This document shows positions 53,038 to 61,903 of a DNA stretch of 64,000 nucleotides, piece after piece. Source of the stretch: Alphaproteobacteria bacterium (GTDB taxonomy: Bacteria; Pseudomonadota; Alphaproteobacteria; Paracaedibacterales; VGCI01); NCBI GenBank assembly GCA_019746225.1, contig JAIESE010000042.1, positions 18,154-82,153 on the forward strand, given 5' to 3'. Below the pieces are notes generated by a model, which saw only the letters and a list, made by a program, of their open reading frames with translations, was not told the DNA's origin and did not search any database. Every line of letters starts with the position of its first letter. Position 1 is the stretch's first letter. The position numbers and the translations under genes were made by a program.

Positions 53038-55218
53038 CTATCCTTTTGGATACTCTGAAGGAAATAGTCTAACATCCTGTCCTTGCTCTAATTGGTAAGT
53101 TGCTGGATTTTGAGCATGCTCTACGATTTTTCCCTTCTCCAAAACGATCAGTCGATCCGCACTTCTAATTGTAGATGACCGGTGGGCAACCGTGATCCTT
53201 GTGATCGGAAGCTTCTTTAAGGTAGTTAGGATGATATCCTGGCTAAAGTTATCAAGGGCACTGGTTGCCTCATCTAGCAGGATCAGCGATATTGGTTTTG
53301 CTAAACACCGAGCCAGCACCAAGCGTTGACGTTGGCCCATAGAGAAAGTGCGCCCATCCCCCATAATAATGGTGTGCAAGCCCATCGGCATATTGACAAC
53401 ATCATCATGAATGGCAACAAGCTTTAAAAGGGACTCCATTTCCTGCTCTGTTATATTGGGATTGGAAGCACGCAAGTTATCATAGATACTTCCCGGCAAG
53501 AGTTGCGTATGCTGCAAGACCGTCGCAATTTGGCTTCGAGTTGTCGGCATATCAAGGTTTTGAATGGGAATATCGTCTATTAAGATTGTTCCCTTGTTAC
53601 ACTTTTCAAGGCCAAGCATCAGCTTGATGAGGGTCGACTTTCCAGCCCCTGAAGGGCCCACAATCGCCACCCACTCCCCAGGATTAATCGTAAAGCTCAC
53701 ATTATCAAGGGTGAGTGGCCCTGAAGCATCATAATGGAAGCTCACGTTTTGAAAGGTAATTTTGCCTGTCAGGAGCGTCTGGATCTTCTTTGGTCCATCT
53801 TGTTCTCCTCTTTCAAGTAGAATTGGCCTAACCCGTTCTAAATGCGGAATTAAATGGAGGAGACGATCTATAACCCCAAGCATCCCCATAAGAGAACCAA
53901 AGTATTGACCAACTGCCATCTGAAGGGCAATAAACTTACCAATACTTAACGCAGGCTTAAGGGGAGCCAAAGGCGTGTTCCCAATCATCAGAAAGTATAT
54001 AGACACCATAATAAAGAGAGGGAATATAAATTCTAATATATGATAAATTACCAAGATATATTGTGCCCCTAAAAAGTGGTTTGTTTTGCTAAACTCCATA
54101 TTTAACCACTTCTGAAAGACACGCTTTTGGGCATTCGATGTTTTAATTTTGACAACACTTCGTATAGCTTCAAAGAGGAAGCTCAGCAACTTGGCATTCG
54201 TCTGAGTAATAGATCTATGGTGGTTAATCATCCGACGGATCAGGTATACGCTCACAGCTCCAAAAGCGAGAGTCGCAAGAAATACAATAAGTCCCAGCAT
54301 TGGCATGTAATATGTTATGAAACCCAATATAACGACTGAAAAAACACCTTGAGAGAGGGCATTCATTGAAGATGTGGTTAGTTCTTTTTGAACCTGATCA
54401 ACCGCCACCAGTCGATCATGCAGATCCCCTAATCTGAAAATCTTAAAGAAGTTTAAAGGAAATGATAGCACACGGTTCCACAAAGCTGATTCAAGAAAGG
54501 CACTGCTCTTCACTTGAAACCGGATCATTGTAAAATTTTGCACAACTTTAAAGGCCATACCCCCGATAGCTGCCGCAAGAAGGCCCATAAAGACTTGATC
54601 AATCAAGCTATATTGACGTAATTTAACGACATCATCGAATATAACACCAGATAGGTACGGCTGTAATAGCATCAATAGCCCAATAGCCAGTTGTAAAAGG
54701 ATAAATCGCTTCCACTCAGCCCGGGTTTCCTTAACAGCCATTTTTGCCATGCTGATGATTGTTTTGGACTCTTGAGGCCATTTTTTGTAGAGGGCAAAGC
54801 CCATTACGTCCAAATGTTTCATCCGTTCGGCATCAAGTGGGTCATGCTTTCCAGACTCTGGTTCATAAATGTAGGGGAGTTCATCTTTATAATAAATTAG
54901 CCCTGGCATGGATGTTCCAGCCGTGAAAACAAGAAGAGGGTTAGATTCCGCCGATAAATTAAGGTTATGAACGTTCACTTCTCTCGTCATGAAGCCACAG
55001 GTATCCGCTATTCTATTAATGGCCTCCTCAATGGTTCTGGCAAACGGGTCCAAAGACGGCTTTGCGTGAATATTATTCATATAAGCAAGTGCTTCAAAAC
55101 AAGCCAAGAGGGCTTCCTCATAACTAAAGGCACCTAAGTTTGGAAACATGGCTTCCTTTAATTTGGGCGCCGCCTTAAACAACGGGTCACTAAATGGAAA
55201 GCCTTGTTGATCTTTCAT
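53038..55218 (-). CDS. NHLM-type bacteriocin exporter, ABC transporter without peptidase, altered signature motif
   Basis: A 726-residue membrane ABC protein, starting at the ATG at 55218 (AGAGG upstream; the frame opens at a TTG 21 nt earlier). The N-terminal ~150 residues resemble a C39-like domain without the catalytic residues. Five or six membrane helices follow (~165-440), then the nucleotide-binding domain: Walker A IVGPSGAGKSTLIKL and Walker B SLILLDEATSALD. The signature reads FSMGQRQRLVLAR instead of LSGGQ, so one ATP site of the pair is probably modified. It is the second ABC component of NHLM systems (TIGR03797-like), forming a heterodimer with the C39 ABC protein. Confidence 0.85.
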   Translation of the reverse strand: MKDQQGFPFSDPLFKAAPKLKEAMFPNLGAFSYEEALLACFEALAYMNNIHAKPSLDPFARTIEEAINRIADTCGFMTREVNVHNLNLSAESNPLLVFTAGTSMPGLIYYKDELPYIYEPESGKHDPLDAERMKHLDVMGFALYKKWPQESKTIISMAKMAVKETRAEWKRFILLQLAIGLLMLLQPYLSGVIFDDVVKLRQYSLIDQVFMGLLAAAIGGMAFKVVQNFTMIRFQVKSSAFLESALWNRVLSFPLNFFKIFRLGDLHDRLVAVDQVQKELTTSSMNALSQGVFSVVILGFITYYMPMLGLIVFLATLAFGAVSVYLIRRMINHHRSITQTNAKLLSFLFEAIRSVVKIKTSNAQKRVFQKWLNMEFSKTNHFLGAQYILVIYHILEFIFPLFIMVSIYFLMIGNTPLAPLKPALSIGKFIALQMAVGQYFGSLMGMLGVIDRLLHLIPHLERVRPILLERGEQDGPKKIQTLLTGKITFQNVSFHYDASGPLTLDNVSFTINPGEWVAIVGPSGAGKSTLIKLMLGLEKCNKGTILIDDIPIQNLDMPTTRSQIATVLQHTQLLPGSIYDNLRASNPNITEQEMESLLKLVAIHDDVVNMPMGLHTIIMGDGRTFSMGQRQRLVLARCLAKPISLILLDEATSALDNFSQDIILTTLKKLPITRITVAHRSSTIRSADRLIVLEKGKIVEHAQNPATYQLEQGQDVRLFPSEYPKG

Positions 55219-55256
55219 AACACAACCTCTTAATATCAATAATTATTTCGCCTGTC

Positions 55257-57860
55257 TCATTCTGTCTCTAGTTCCATAAGGTCCTTAAATATGCCTCGCT
55301 TCTTAGCAAGCTGCTTGGGTGTCCCACTTTGGCTTAAAGTTCCATTGTCAATCACATAGACCATATCCGAATTTTGAATTGTTGAAAGTCTATGGGCAAT
55401 GATCACGGTCGTAATATCCAGCTTACTCAACGATTCAAAGATATGTGATTCATTTGGTATATCCAGGGAACTTGTCGCTTCATCGAGAATTAACACATCC
55501 GTCTTTCGAAGAATTGTTCGGGCAATCTCTAAGCGTTGACGTTGTCCACCACTCAATGTCGCCCCATTTTCTCCAACGGGGCAGTATAACAGCCCCCGTG
55601 GCAACAACTCATCATATAAACCGACAAGTCTAAGAGACTCGACGAGCACGTCATCCTCAACATTCTTATTCCAAGACGTCAGATTGTCACGAATCGTGCC
55701 ATCAAATAGGTAGATATCTTGGTCAACAAGAGAGATTCTCTTGTTTCTGTGTTCAACATTTACTTCTTGGATGGGGTTGCCATCCCAAAGTATTTCTCCG
55801 GATGTAATAGGGTATAAGCCACAAATAATCTTTGAAATTGTTGATTTACCAGACCCACTAACCCCAACAAAGGCAACAGTCTTTCCACGGGGAATCACCA
55901 AGCTTAACTTATTGAAAATAGGCGCATCCAAAGGCGCATAGCCAAAAGTGACATCTTTCAGAACAATTTCCTTCTTTAAAGCCGGCAAGTCGATTTGAGG
56001 CGTAGAAACCTTACGCGTGGCCGTGGTCATTTCTTCCCATGTCTCGTGGCCTAAAATATCATTGAAGCGATTGATCGAAGCCTTGATCTTCTCAATTTTA
56101 CTCGAGAAATCCAAGAGAGTCATAACAGGACCGTCCAAATAGTTCGCTAAGATGATAAAGGCCATAAGCGTACCAATGGTGATCTCCTCCCCCATAATCA
56201 GATAGGTACCGCGGAAAAGCAAACCCACGGTCATCAGCGTCGCAAATCCCATCATCCATATACTTGTCCGTTGATCTACGAAGGCTACTTTTTGATGGTT
56301 ATTTAAAAGCGCATCATGGTTTGCTGCCCAATTTTTAAAGAACACACGTTCTAAATTATTGGCCTTTAAGGTATCAATCATCTCAAGGCCATTCATTGCA
56401 ACGCCTGAAACTTTACCAAATTGTTGCTGATACTCGATGTTTGTTTCTCGAATGCTATTGCGGCTGAAGTAAAAGACCAGGATCCTCAAAGCAATGAAAA
56501 TGAGCATAATCAAGAACATGGCTGGTGATAGTAAACTTAAAACAATCGTAAAAACCATTATGCCAAATATATTTGATAAGGCTCCCATAATCTCGAGAGA
56601 CAAAAGGTTTGACAATTCTTCCGCTGAGGAAAGACGGGACAAAATGTCACCGCTGAACCTTTGGTCAAAGAACCGAAGCGGCAGGTAAAAAAGCTTATGA
56701 ACAACGAGACTCTCAAGACTTAATTTAAAGTGGATGCTAAGGCGCACCAGCAACCGTTGGTGCAACGCCATAATAAACGATTGCAATGCAACACATCCAA
56801 CCAAAATTATAGTCATGGGAATAAGCCAATAGGCCAGATTTTTCACAAGAATATAGTCGATGAATACTTTGCTCGAAAAAGCAAGAACGAGACTCGGTAG
56901 GACCTGCAAAATGCTCAAAAGGCAAGCTGCAACAATCCCACTAAACCCATTCTCAAGGGAGGCAACAAGAAACTTTGCCAAAGCATTGGGTTGTGACTTT
57001 GTGGTGAACCCCTTGGCCGGCGAGAGGACAAGAATAATACCTGTAAAATTGCGATTAAACTCATCGTACGTAACGCGCCTGCGCCCCGTCGCTGGGTCGT
57101 TAATATAGAAATAATTTCCCTCACGCCCTTCAAAAACGACGAAATGGTCAAAATTCCAGTGGATAACCGCTGGAAGCGTGCAATTTTCTAAGTCGTCAAT
57201 ATTATGGACGCTATACCCTTTTGCCGTCATGTTGTATTGGCGGGCTGCGCGTACGATATGGCTCGCCTTACTTCCGTCGCGAGAGACGCCACAAGCGATA
57301 CGGGCCTCCTCCGCTGTTAATTCATGACGATAATAAGCCAAAATAATGGAAAAACAAATAGATCCACACTCAGTTGCTTCCATCTGTAGAAACGTCGGGG
57401 TGCGATGTATCTTATGTGACCTTAAGGCTCTGATGTAAAGGACAAGATCTGACCAATTTTGTTGCAGTTTCTCCTTCGTCTTTACTAACCCATTGTATAT
57501 CTTAGGTGTTCTTTTATGGAGGAAGGTAGTGATGACCGTTAGATACGGTTTCATGCGCTTGTGAAGCTTCTTATTCCATTTCCCTATGAGAGAATTAAAG
57601 GGTCGCAAGCCTCTGGCCACTTTCCTTTTTTGCTTTATAAGAAAAGCACCACAAGGTTTTAGTTTTTTGCCAACTTTCTTCATCACTTTAAATTGGAATG
57701 AAAAGTAAGGCCTCAGAAATTTAACAGCCTTCTTTTTCTCTTTCCCAAAGAACGATGGTAAATTAATAAGCCCTAGAATAAACTTCTTCTTCACCCTTTT
57801 AGAAAGAGACTTCCAGGAACTCTTAAATGACTTTGCTGACGATAGCTTCCATTGTTTCAT
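55257..57860 (-). CDS. NHLM-type peptidase-containing ABC exporter with basic N-terminal extension
   Basis: An 867-residue protein in three parts. Residues 1-150 are an unusual Lys/Arg-rich extension with repeated (K)FLRPYFSF-like elements. Residues ~150-280 are a C39 peptidase: Cys165 in QMEATECGSICFS, His239 in WNFDHFVVFEG and Asp255 in INDPATGR, so the leader-cutting triad is intact. Membrane helices (~300-560) and an ATPase (Walker A FVGVSGSGKSTI, LSGGQRQRLEIAR, VLILDEATSSLD) follow. NHLM exporters (TIGR03796-like) cut double-glycine leaders while exporting the peptide. The gene overlaps the adaptor gene by ATGA. The extension is not typical for the family. Confidence 0.9.
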   Translation of the reverse strand: MKQWKLSSAKSFKSSWKSLSKRVKKKFILGLINLPSFFGKEKKKAVKFLRPYFSFQFKVMKKVGKKLKPCGAFLIKQKRKVARGLRPFNSLIGKWNKKLHKRMKPYLTVITTFLHKRTPKIYNGLVKTKEKLQQNWSDLVLYIRALRSHKIHRTPTFLQMEATECGSICFSIILAYYRHELTAEEARIACGVSRDGSKASHIVRAARQYNMTAKGYSVHNIDDLENCTLPAVIHWNFDHFVVFEGREGNYFYINDPATGRRRVTYDEFNRNFTGIILVLSPAKGFTTKSQPNALAKFLVASLENGFSGIVAACLLSILQVLPSLVLAFSSKVFIDYILVKNLAYWLIPMTIILVGCVALQSFIMALHQRLLVRLSIHFKLSLESLVVHKLFYLPLRFFDQRFSGDILSRLSSAEELSNLLSLEIMGALSNIFGIMVFTIVLSLLSPAMFLIMLIFIALRILVFYFSRNSIRETNIEYQQQFGKVSGVAMNGLEMIDTLKANNLERVFFKNWAANHDALLNNHQKVAFVDQRTSIWMMGFATLMTVGLLFRGTYLIMGEEITIGTLMAFIILANYLDGPVMTLLDFSSKIEKIKASINRFNDILGHETWEEMTTATRKVSTPQIDLPALKKEIVLKDVTFGYAPLDAPIFNKLSLVIPRGKTVAFVGVSGSGKSTISKIICGLYPITSGEILWDGNPIQEVNVEHRNKRISLVDQDIYLFDGTIRDNLTSWNKNVEDDVLVESLRLVGLYDELLPRGLLYCPVGENGATLSGGQRQRLEIARTILRKTDVLILDEATSSLDIPNESHIFESLSKLDITTVIIAHRLSTIQNSDMVYVIDNGTLSQSGTPKQLAKKRGIFKDLMELETE

Positions 57861-59152
57861 GACGTCATCTCAATAGTTTTTTTGATCTCTGGAATGATAA
57901 TTTCAAATGGGGAACGGCGCTCCACAATCACACGGCCGTAAATCCATGTTCCAGGGGTTAGTTTAAATTGCTCAATCGTTGCTTTAGAGGCCTTTGTTGG
58001 ATCCTTTGTAATTTTAACACGGGCACTGATCGGAGGACTTGCTTCTGTGAATTTTTTAACCAACTCCTCATTTTGCAATGTCGACATCAAGCTTCGAACA
58101 GTTTCTGGATAAGGCGATACATCCATCACTTCTCCTTGAACATAACCAACATTCTCTTTTTCAAGGTGAGTTGGAATCATATAGACTTTCATGCCAACCT
58201 TAACCTCTTTTCCTTCAAGCGGATTTAGGTAAATCAACGCTTCAAGCTGATCTTCATCACCTTGACTGACGGTCAACAATGGCTCATTGGCTGGTACATT
58301 ATCTCTAACCTTATGGTAGATCCCGGTAACCCTCCCTGTTATAGGGCTTCTAATTGTCTTTGTTGTCTCTTGGCGTGTCTTCAAATCATTAAGACCCCGT
58401 TCTTCATCTCCAAGCTTCAAAGCGATCTCCCGCTCTTTTTGATCCCAGTTCTCTTGATCAACCATAAGTTCTTTTTGAAGCTGCACGAGTTTTTCCTTAT
58501 TTCTCGTGGCATCTTCCCTTAAGGCATTGAGCTTGCTTTCAGCATCCAGCACGTTTTGATGGCTTGCATAGCCCTTTTCCAACATGGCCCTTTGCTTTTG
58601 TAAATTGTGTTCCAAATGATTTCTGAATTCAACTTTTGAAGTGTCGCTGTCTTCAATGATTTTCTTTTGCTTCTCATAATTAATCTTTTTTTCTTTGATG
58701 CTGATCTCGGCCTCCTTTGTGAGATCTTCTTGCTTCTTTCTTAAATCAGCAATATAAGCAGACCGAACTTCAATGTTTTTAGAAATCTCTGGATTATCAA
58801 GCAAAACAAGCACTTGATCCTTTTCAACGTATTGGCCTGACTTCACGTTCAGCTCTTTAATTGTATTAAAACCCTCAGGTGAGTTAATGCTTTTAAAAAC
58901 ACCTTCCTTAGGTATCAAAATCCCTTGACCCTGAATCGTAATCGGAATGCTTCCCCAAAATAGCCACCCTAGACCCATCACCATGGCAACAACAAAGACA
59001 ATGATCAAAATCCAAGTGCCCGACCCAATCACTTTGATGAGCTTATTCACATCATTTGGAGTCGATATATATGCCAAGGCCTCATCGCGAAAAATGGGTT
59101 GCGATTCAACTAGTTGTTTTGAATGAGAATTTTCGTGTGAAGAATCTGTCAT
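57857..59152 (-). CDS. NHLM-type secretion adaptor (HlyD/membrane fusion protein)
   Basis: A 431-residue adaptor with a cytoplasmic N-terminus, one membrane helix (~48-68, LIIVFVVAMVMGLGWLFWG), a biotinyl-lipoyl domain half (GQGILIPKEGVFKSINSPEG), a long coiled-coil hairpin (~110-270), the second lipoyl half (TIRSPITGRVTGIYHKVRDN) and a beta-barrel C-terminal part. It should link the ABC proteins to an outer-membrane TolC-like channel, which is not in the window. It is the first gene of the exporter operon and overlaps the C39 ABC gene by 4 nt. Confidence 0.88.
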   Translation of the reverse strand: MTDSSHENSHSKQLVESQPIFRDEALAYISTPNDVNKLIKVIGSGTWILIIVFVVAMVMGLGWLFWGSIPITIQGQGILIPKEGVFKSINSPEGFNTIKELNVKSGQYVEKDQVLVLLDNPEISKNIEVRSAYIADLRKKQEDLTKEAEISIKEKKINYEKQKKIIEDSDTSKVEFRNHLEHNLQKQRAMLEKGYASHQNVLDAESKLNALREDATRNKEKLVQLQKELMVDQENWDQKEREIALKLGDEERGLNDLKTRQETTKTIRSPITGRVTGIYHKVRDNVPANEPLLTVSQGDEDQLEALIYLNPLEGKEVKVGMKVYMIPTHLEKENVGYVQGEVMDVSPYPETVRSLMSTLQNEELVKKFTEASPPISARVKITKDPTKASKATIEQFKLTPGTWIYGRVIVERRSPFEIIIPEIKKTIEMTS

Positions 59153-59491
59153 TTTACCATTTCTCTACTGCTTGGGTTTCTAATATCCTTTCTAAATTGT
59201 AAGAGAAGTTTGCTAATTATTCGTTAACTGTGGAATGAGAGAGAGATTGAATTCATAATTAAATACACTGCTTTTTCGGTTACCATTGGACATGCAGGAT
59301 TAGTTTTTCTTACCAAACACCAGATTGTTGCGGAAGAATTTAACTTATTATTTACACCTATTGATTTTTTATCTTTTAAATATATATTTTATATTAGAAA
59401 CAGGCATTGTTGGCTCTGATTTGGGTATTTCATTCAAGGGATAGAGTGAGAATATAATTGCTCACCTTCGATAGCTAATAGGAGAAGAAAA
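59153..59491. promoter_or_regulatory. Divergent promoter region between the exporter and the first RTX-like gene
   Basis: A 339-bp AT-rich region without a gene. On the plus strand TTGATT (59361-59366), 16 bp, TATATT (59383-59388) lies about 100 bp before the RTX-like ATG. The ~60 bp around it are repeated almost exactly before the second RTX-like gene (61752-61812). The exporter promoter on the minus strand is not clearly resolved. Confidence 0.65.
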
Positions 59492-59870
59492 ATGGCTAAT
59501 ATTCTGAAAATCTTTTCAAACAGTCTCGTTCAAGGCACAGATGATGACGATTTCATCACGGTCCTTGCCGGAAACGCAACCATTGAGGGTAAGCTTGGGA
59601 ATGACAAGATCATTACCCTTATTGGTAACAACACCATTTATGGAGATCTGAGCGCGGTTACAGTTTCAGCTGTGGGGGGAATTAATACCCCTGTTACGGG
59701 TGGAAATATAACGGCGACTTATGGAAATGACTGTGTCTATGCGGGACTTGGCAATGACATCGTTGTGGGCGATGTGGGAAATATTCTTCTGCGAGCAAAA
59801 GCTGGAAGTACCATATCTGCACTTATCGCCAGCAACGCAAATGCCTTGTTGGAAAATGTTTCCCTCACCA
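59338..59870 (+). repeat. Direct repeat, left copy (RTX-like promoter and 5' gene)
   Basis: The promoter block and first ~380 bp of the first RTX-like gene recur at about 61749-62281 with only scattered changes. The stretch between the promoter block and the ribosome binding site is less alike. Confidence 0.85.
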
Positions 59871-61672
59871 TGGGCATAGATACTTTATACGGCGGATTGG
59901 GCGATGATAGCCTTTATGGCGATGTACGGACAATGAACCTTGAGTCACTTGCGGGCACGGCTAACAACCCCACTGCAGGTAACCAATCCGCTAACTCGCG
60001 CATTCAAGGTGTTACATTCCTAGGAGCTACTGACTATCTTTATGGAGGTAGTGGGAACGACGTTCTTCATGGCGACATTGGTAGCCTGAATTTACTGGCC
60101 CAAAGTAACGACGCATTAGGCGCTGACGACCAATCAATTGCTTTTATTAGAGCGCAGTCAGTTCCCCTAACAAACGTATTCACCATGGGCAACGATAGTC
60201 TTTATGGGGACAACGGAAACGATACCCTTTTTGGAGATATTGGCATTATCAGTTTAAAATCCCTTGGCGGTACAGTGAATGGTGGCATCTCTGCGCAATC
60301 ACAAATTTTAGGTAATACGTTCAACATGGGCAGCGATGAGCTTCATGGGGGAAATGAAGATGATAATATTTATGGAGACGTTGGTAAAGTTGCATTGTTT
60401 CTCCAAGGTGGAAATACATCCTCATCATTTTCAAGTAGTATAGCATTTATCAGATTTGTAAATTCTTCACTGCCCGTTCTTCTCGATATGGGTGATGATC
60501 ATCTTTATGGGGACAATGGCAATGACAAGCTGATTGGTGATATAGGAACTGTGACGATTAATAACACAGCCCGTTTAAATAGTGCAGCTGTTGTCGTAAC
60601 AAATTTTCTTATGGGAAATGATACCCTTGAGAGCGGTAATGGAGATGATTTTCTTTGGGGGGATGTGACATCAATTGAACTTATTGGGGATGGAGGAATA
60701 ACCGATGGAAATGGAAGTCCTTTTTCAGGTGCGATAACCGGATCCAGTTTCAGTATGGGGATTGATACCCTTAAAGGGGGCAGCGGAAATGATATCCTTT
60801 ATGGAGATGTAGGTTCATTTACATACAGCCTAAAATCAGGAACAATCACCAGCTCAAATACTGATCCTGATGCAGAAGCAGAGACAGGATCCGGAGCTGG
60901 ACCAATCAATGCTCTCATTTTAAATATGGGAGATGATACCTTACTCTCAGGAGAGAGTGGGAATGATGTGATTTATGGTGACGTGGGTGCAATGAGTCTC
61001 AATTTACAAGCAGGGAATAACTTCTCCATCGCATCAACCCTCAACTTTGCAGTAGCCTCTTTCATTTCAGATGGAATCTTCACTATGGGTAATGACACCC
61101 TTGATGGAGGGAATGGCAATGATCAGCTTTATGGAGATCTTGGATCCCTTTCAATATCTCTCATCAATGGTACAGGTCCAGGTTCGGGAACTGCTATTAA
61201 CAACACTATACTCCAATTTGGAAATGATACGCTTATTGGGGGATCAGGTAACGATATTCTTGTTGGAGACATTGCAAATCCCTTACAATTATTGCCATTT
61301 TTGAATGCGCCTCTAACTCCTACACCTCCGACACCTACAATTCCCAACCAACTCAATTTCGGAAATGATACGTTCGTGTTCACCCTTGGTGGAAACAATG
61401 GGAACGATATCATTAAGGACATGAATGTGGGAGCAACGAGTACCGCCACAACAACCGTTACCAATGTCATGGATACCCTCAAATTCACAGATGTCAAAAA
61501 CGTTGGTGCTCCGGTCCTAGATTACCATGATGTTGACGCGGCCGTCTCATTCTCCAATAGTGGCGGGCACCTCAAAATGTCCTTTGCTGGAGGCTCCGTG
61601 CTCTTTGAGAACATAAACTATGCAAATCAGCACAGTGTCCTCGACATCACGCCAAATGTCATCGTCGTTTGA
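59492..61672 (+). CDS. RTX-like repeat protein 1, probable type I secretion substrate
   Basis: A 726-residue acidic protein without a signal peptide. About eleven units share the core MGNDTLYGG(x)GNDxLYGDVG, each a pair of RTX nonapeptide-like turns separated by 30-45 variable residues rich in Ser, Ala, Asn and Thr, so each unit is about 55 residues. Calcium-binding beta-roll folding outside the cell is expected of RTX repeats. The last ~110 residues lack repeats (DTFVFTLGGNNGNDIIKDMN and onward) and end in a hydrophobic IVV, like a C-terminal type I signal. AGGAG precedes the ATG. It is divergent from the exporter operon and followed by a strong terminator. Confidence 0.85.
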   Translation: MANILKIFSNSLVQGTDDDDFITVLAGNATIEGKLGNDKIITLIGNNTIYGDLSAVTVSAVGGINTPVTGGNITATYGNDCVYAGLGNDIVVGDVGNILLRAKAGSTISALIASNANALLENVSLTMGIDTLYGGLGDDSLYGDVRTMNLESLAGTANNPTAGNQSANSRIQGVTFLGATDYLYGGSGNDVLHGDIGSLNLLAQSNDALGADDQSIAFIRAQSVPLTNVFTMGNDSLYGDNGNDTLFGDIGIISLKSLGGTVNGGISAQSQILGNTFNMGSDELHGGNEDDNIYGDVGKVALFLQGGNTSSSFSSSIAFIRFVNSSLPVLLDMGDDHLYGDNGNDKLIGDIGTVTINNTARLNSAAVVVTNFLMGNDTLESGNGDDFLWGDVTSIELIGDGGITDGNGSPFSGAITGSSFSMGIDTLKGGSGNDILYGDVGSFTYSLKSGTITSSNTDPDAEAETGSGAGPINALILNMGDDTLLSGESGNDVIYGDVGAMSLNLQAGNNFSIASTLNFAVASFISDGIFTMGNDTLDGGNGNDQLYGDLGSLSISLINGTGPGSGTAINNTILQFGNDTLIGGSGNDILVGDIANPLQLLPFLNAPLTPTPPTPTIPNQLNFGNDTFVFTLGGNNGNDIIKDMNVGATSTATTTVTNVMDTLKFTDVKNVGAPVLDYHDVDAAVSFSNSGGHLKMSFAGGSVLFENINYANQHSVLDITPNVIVV

Positions 61673-61693
61673 GGCAACATCTATTTCAACTTG

Positions 61694-61724
61694 AAAGAGG
61701 CCCAAGGAGGGCCTCTTTTTTTAG
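61694..61724 (+). terminator. Terminator of RTX-like gene 1
   Basis: A perfect 10-bp stem, AAAGAGGCCC with GGGCCTCTTT, around a 5-nt loop (aagga), then further T residues. It begins 22 bp after the stop codon. Confidence 0.92.
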
Positions 61725-61772
61725 AGGTGAAAGGACCATTGCGTCAAATTATTAACTTATTATTTACACCTA

Positions 61773-61800
61773 TTGATTTTTCATCTTTTAAATATATATT
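61773..61800 (+). promoter_or_regulatory. Promoter of RTX-like gene 2
   Basis: TTGATT (61773-61778), 16 bp, TATATT (61795-61800). This is the copy of the element upstream of RTX-like gene 1, with one mismatch in the spacer, about 104 bp before the ATG. Confidence 0.65.
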
Positions 61801-61903
61801 TTATATTAGATACATGCTTTACTAAGTTTTAATTTTAGTATTAATCCAGGAGAATAATTGAGAACTTAATTGGTCACTTTCGATAACTAATAGGAGAAGA
61901 AAA

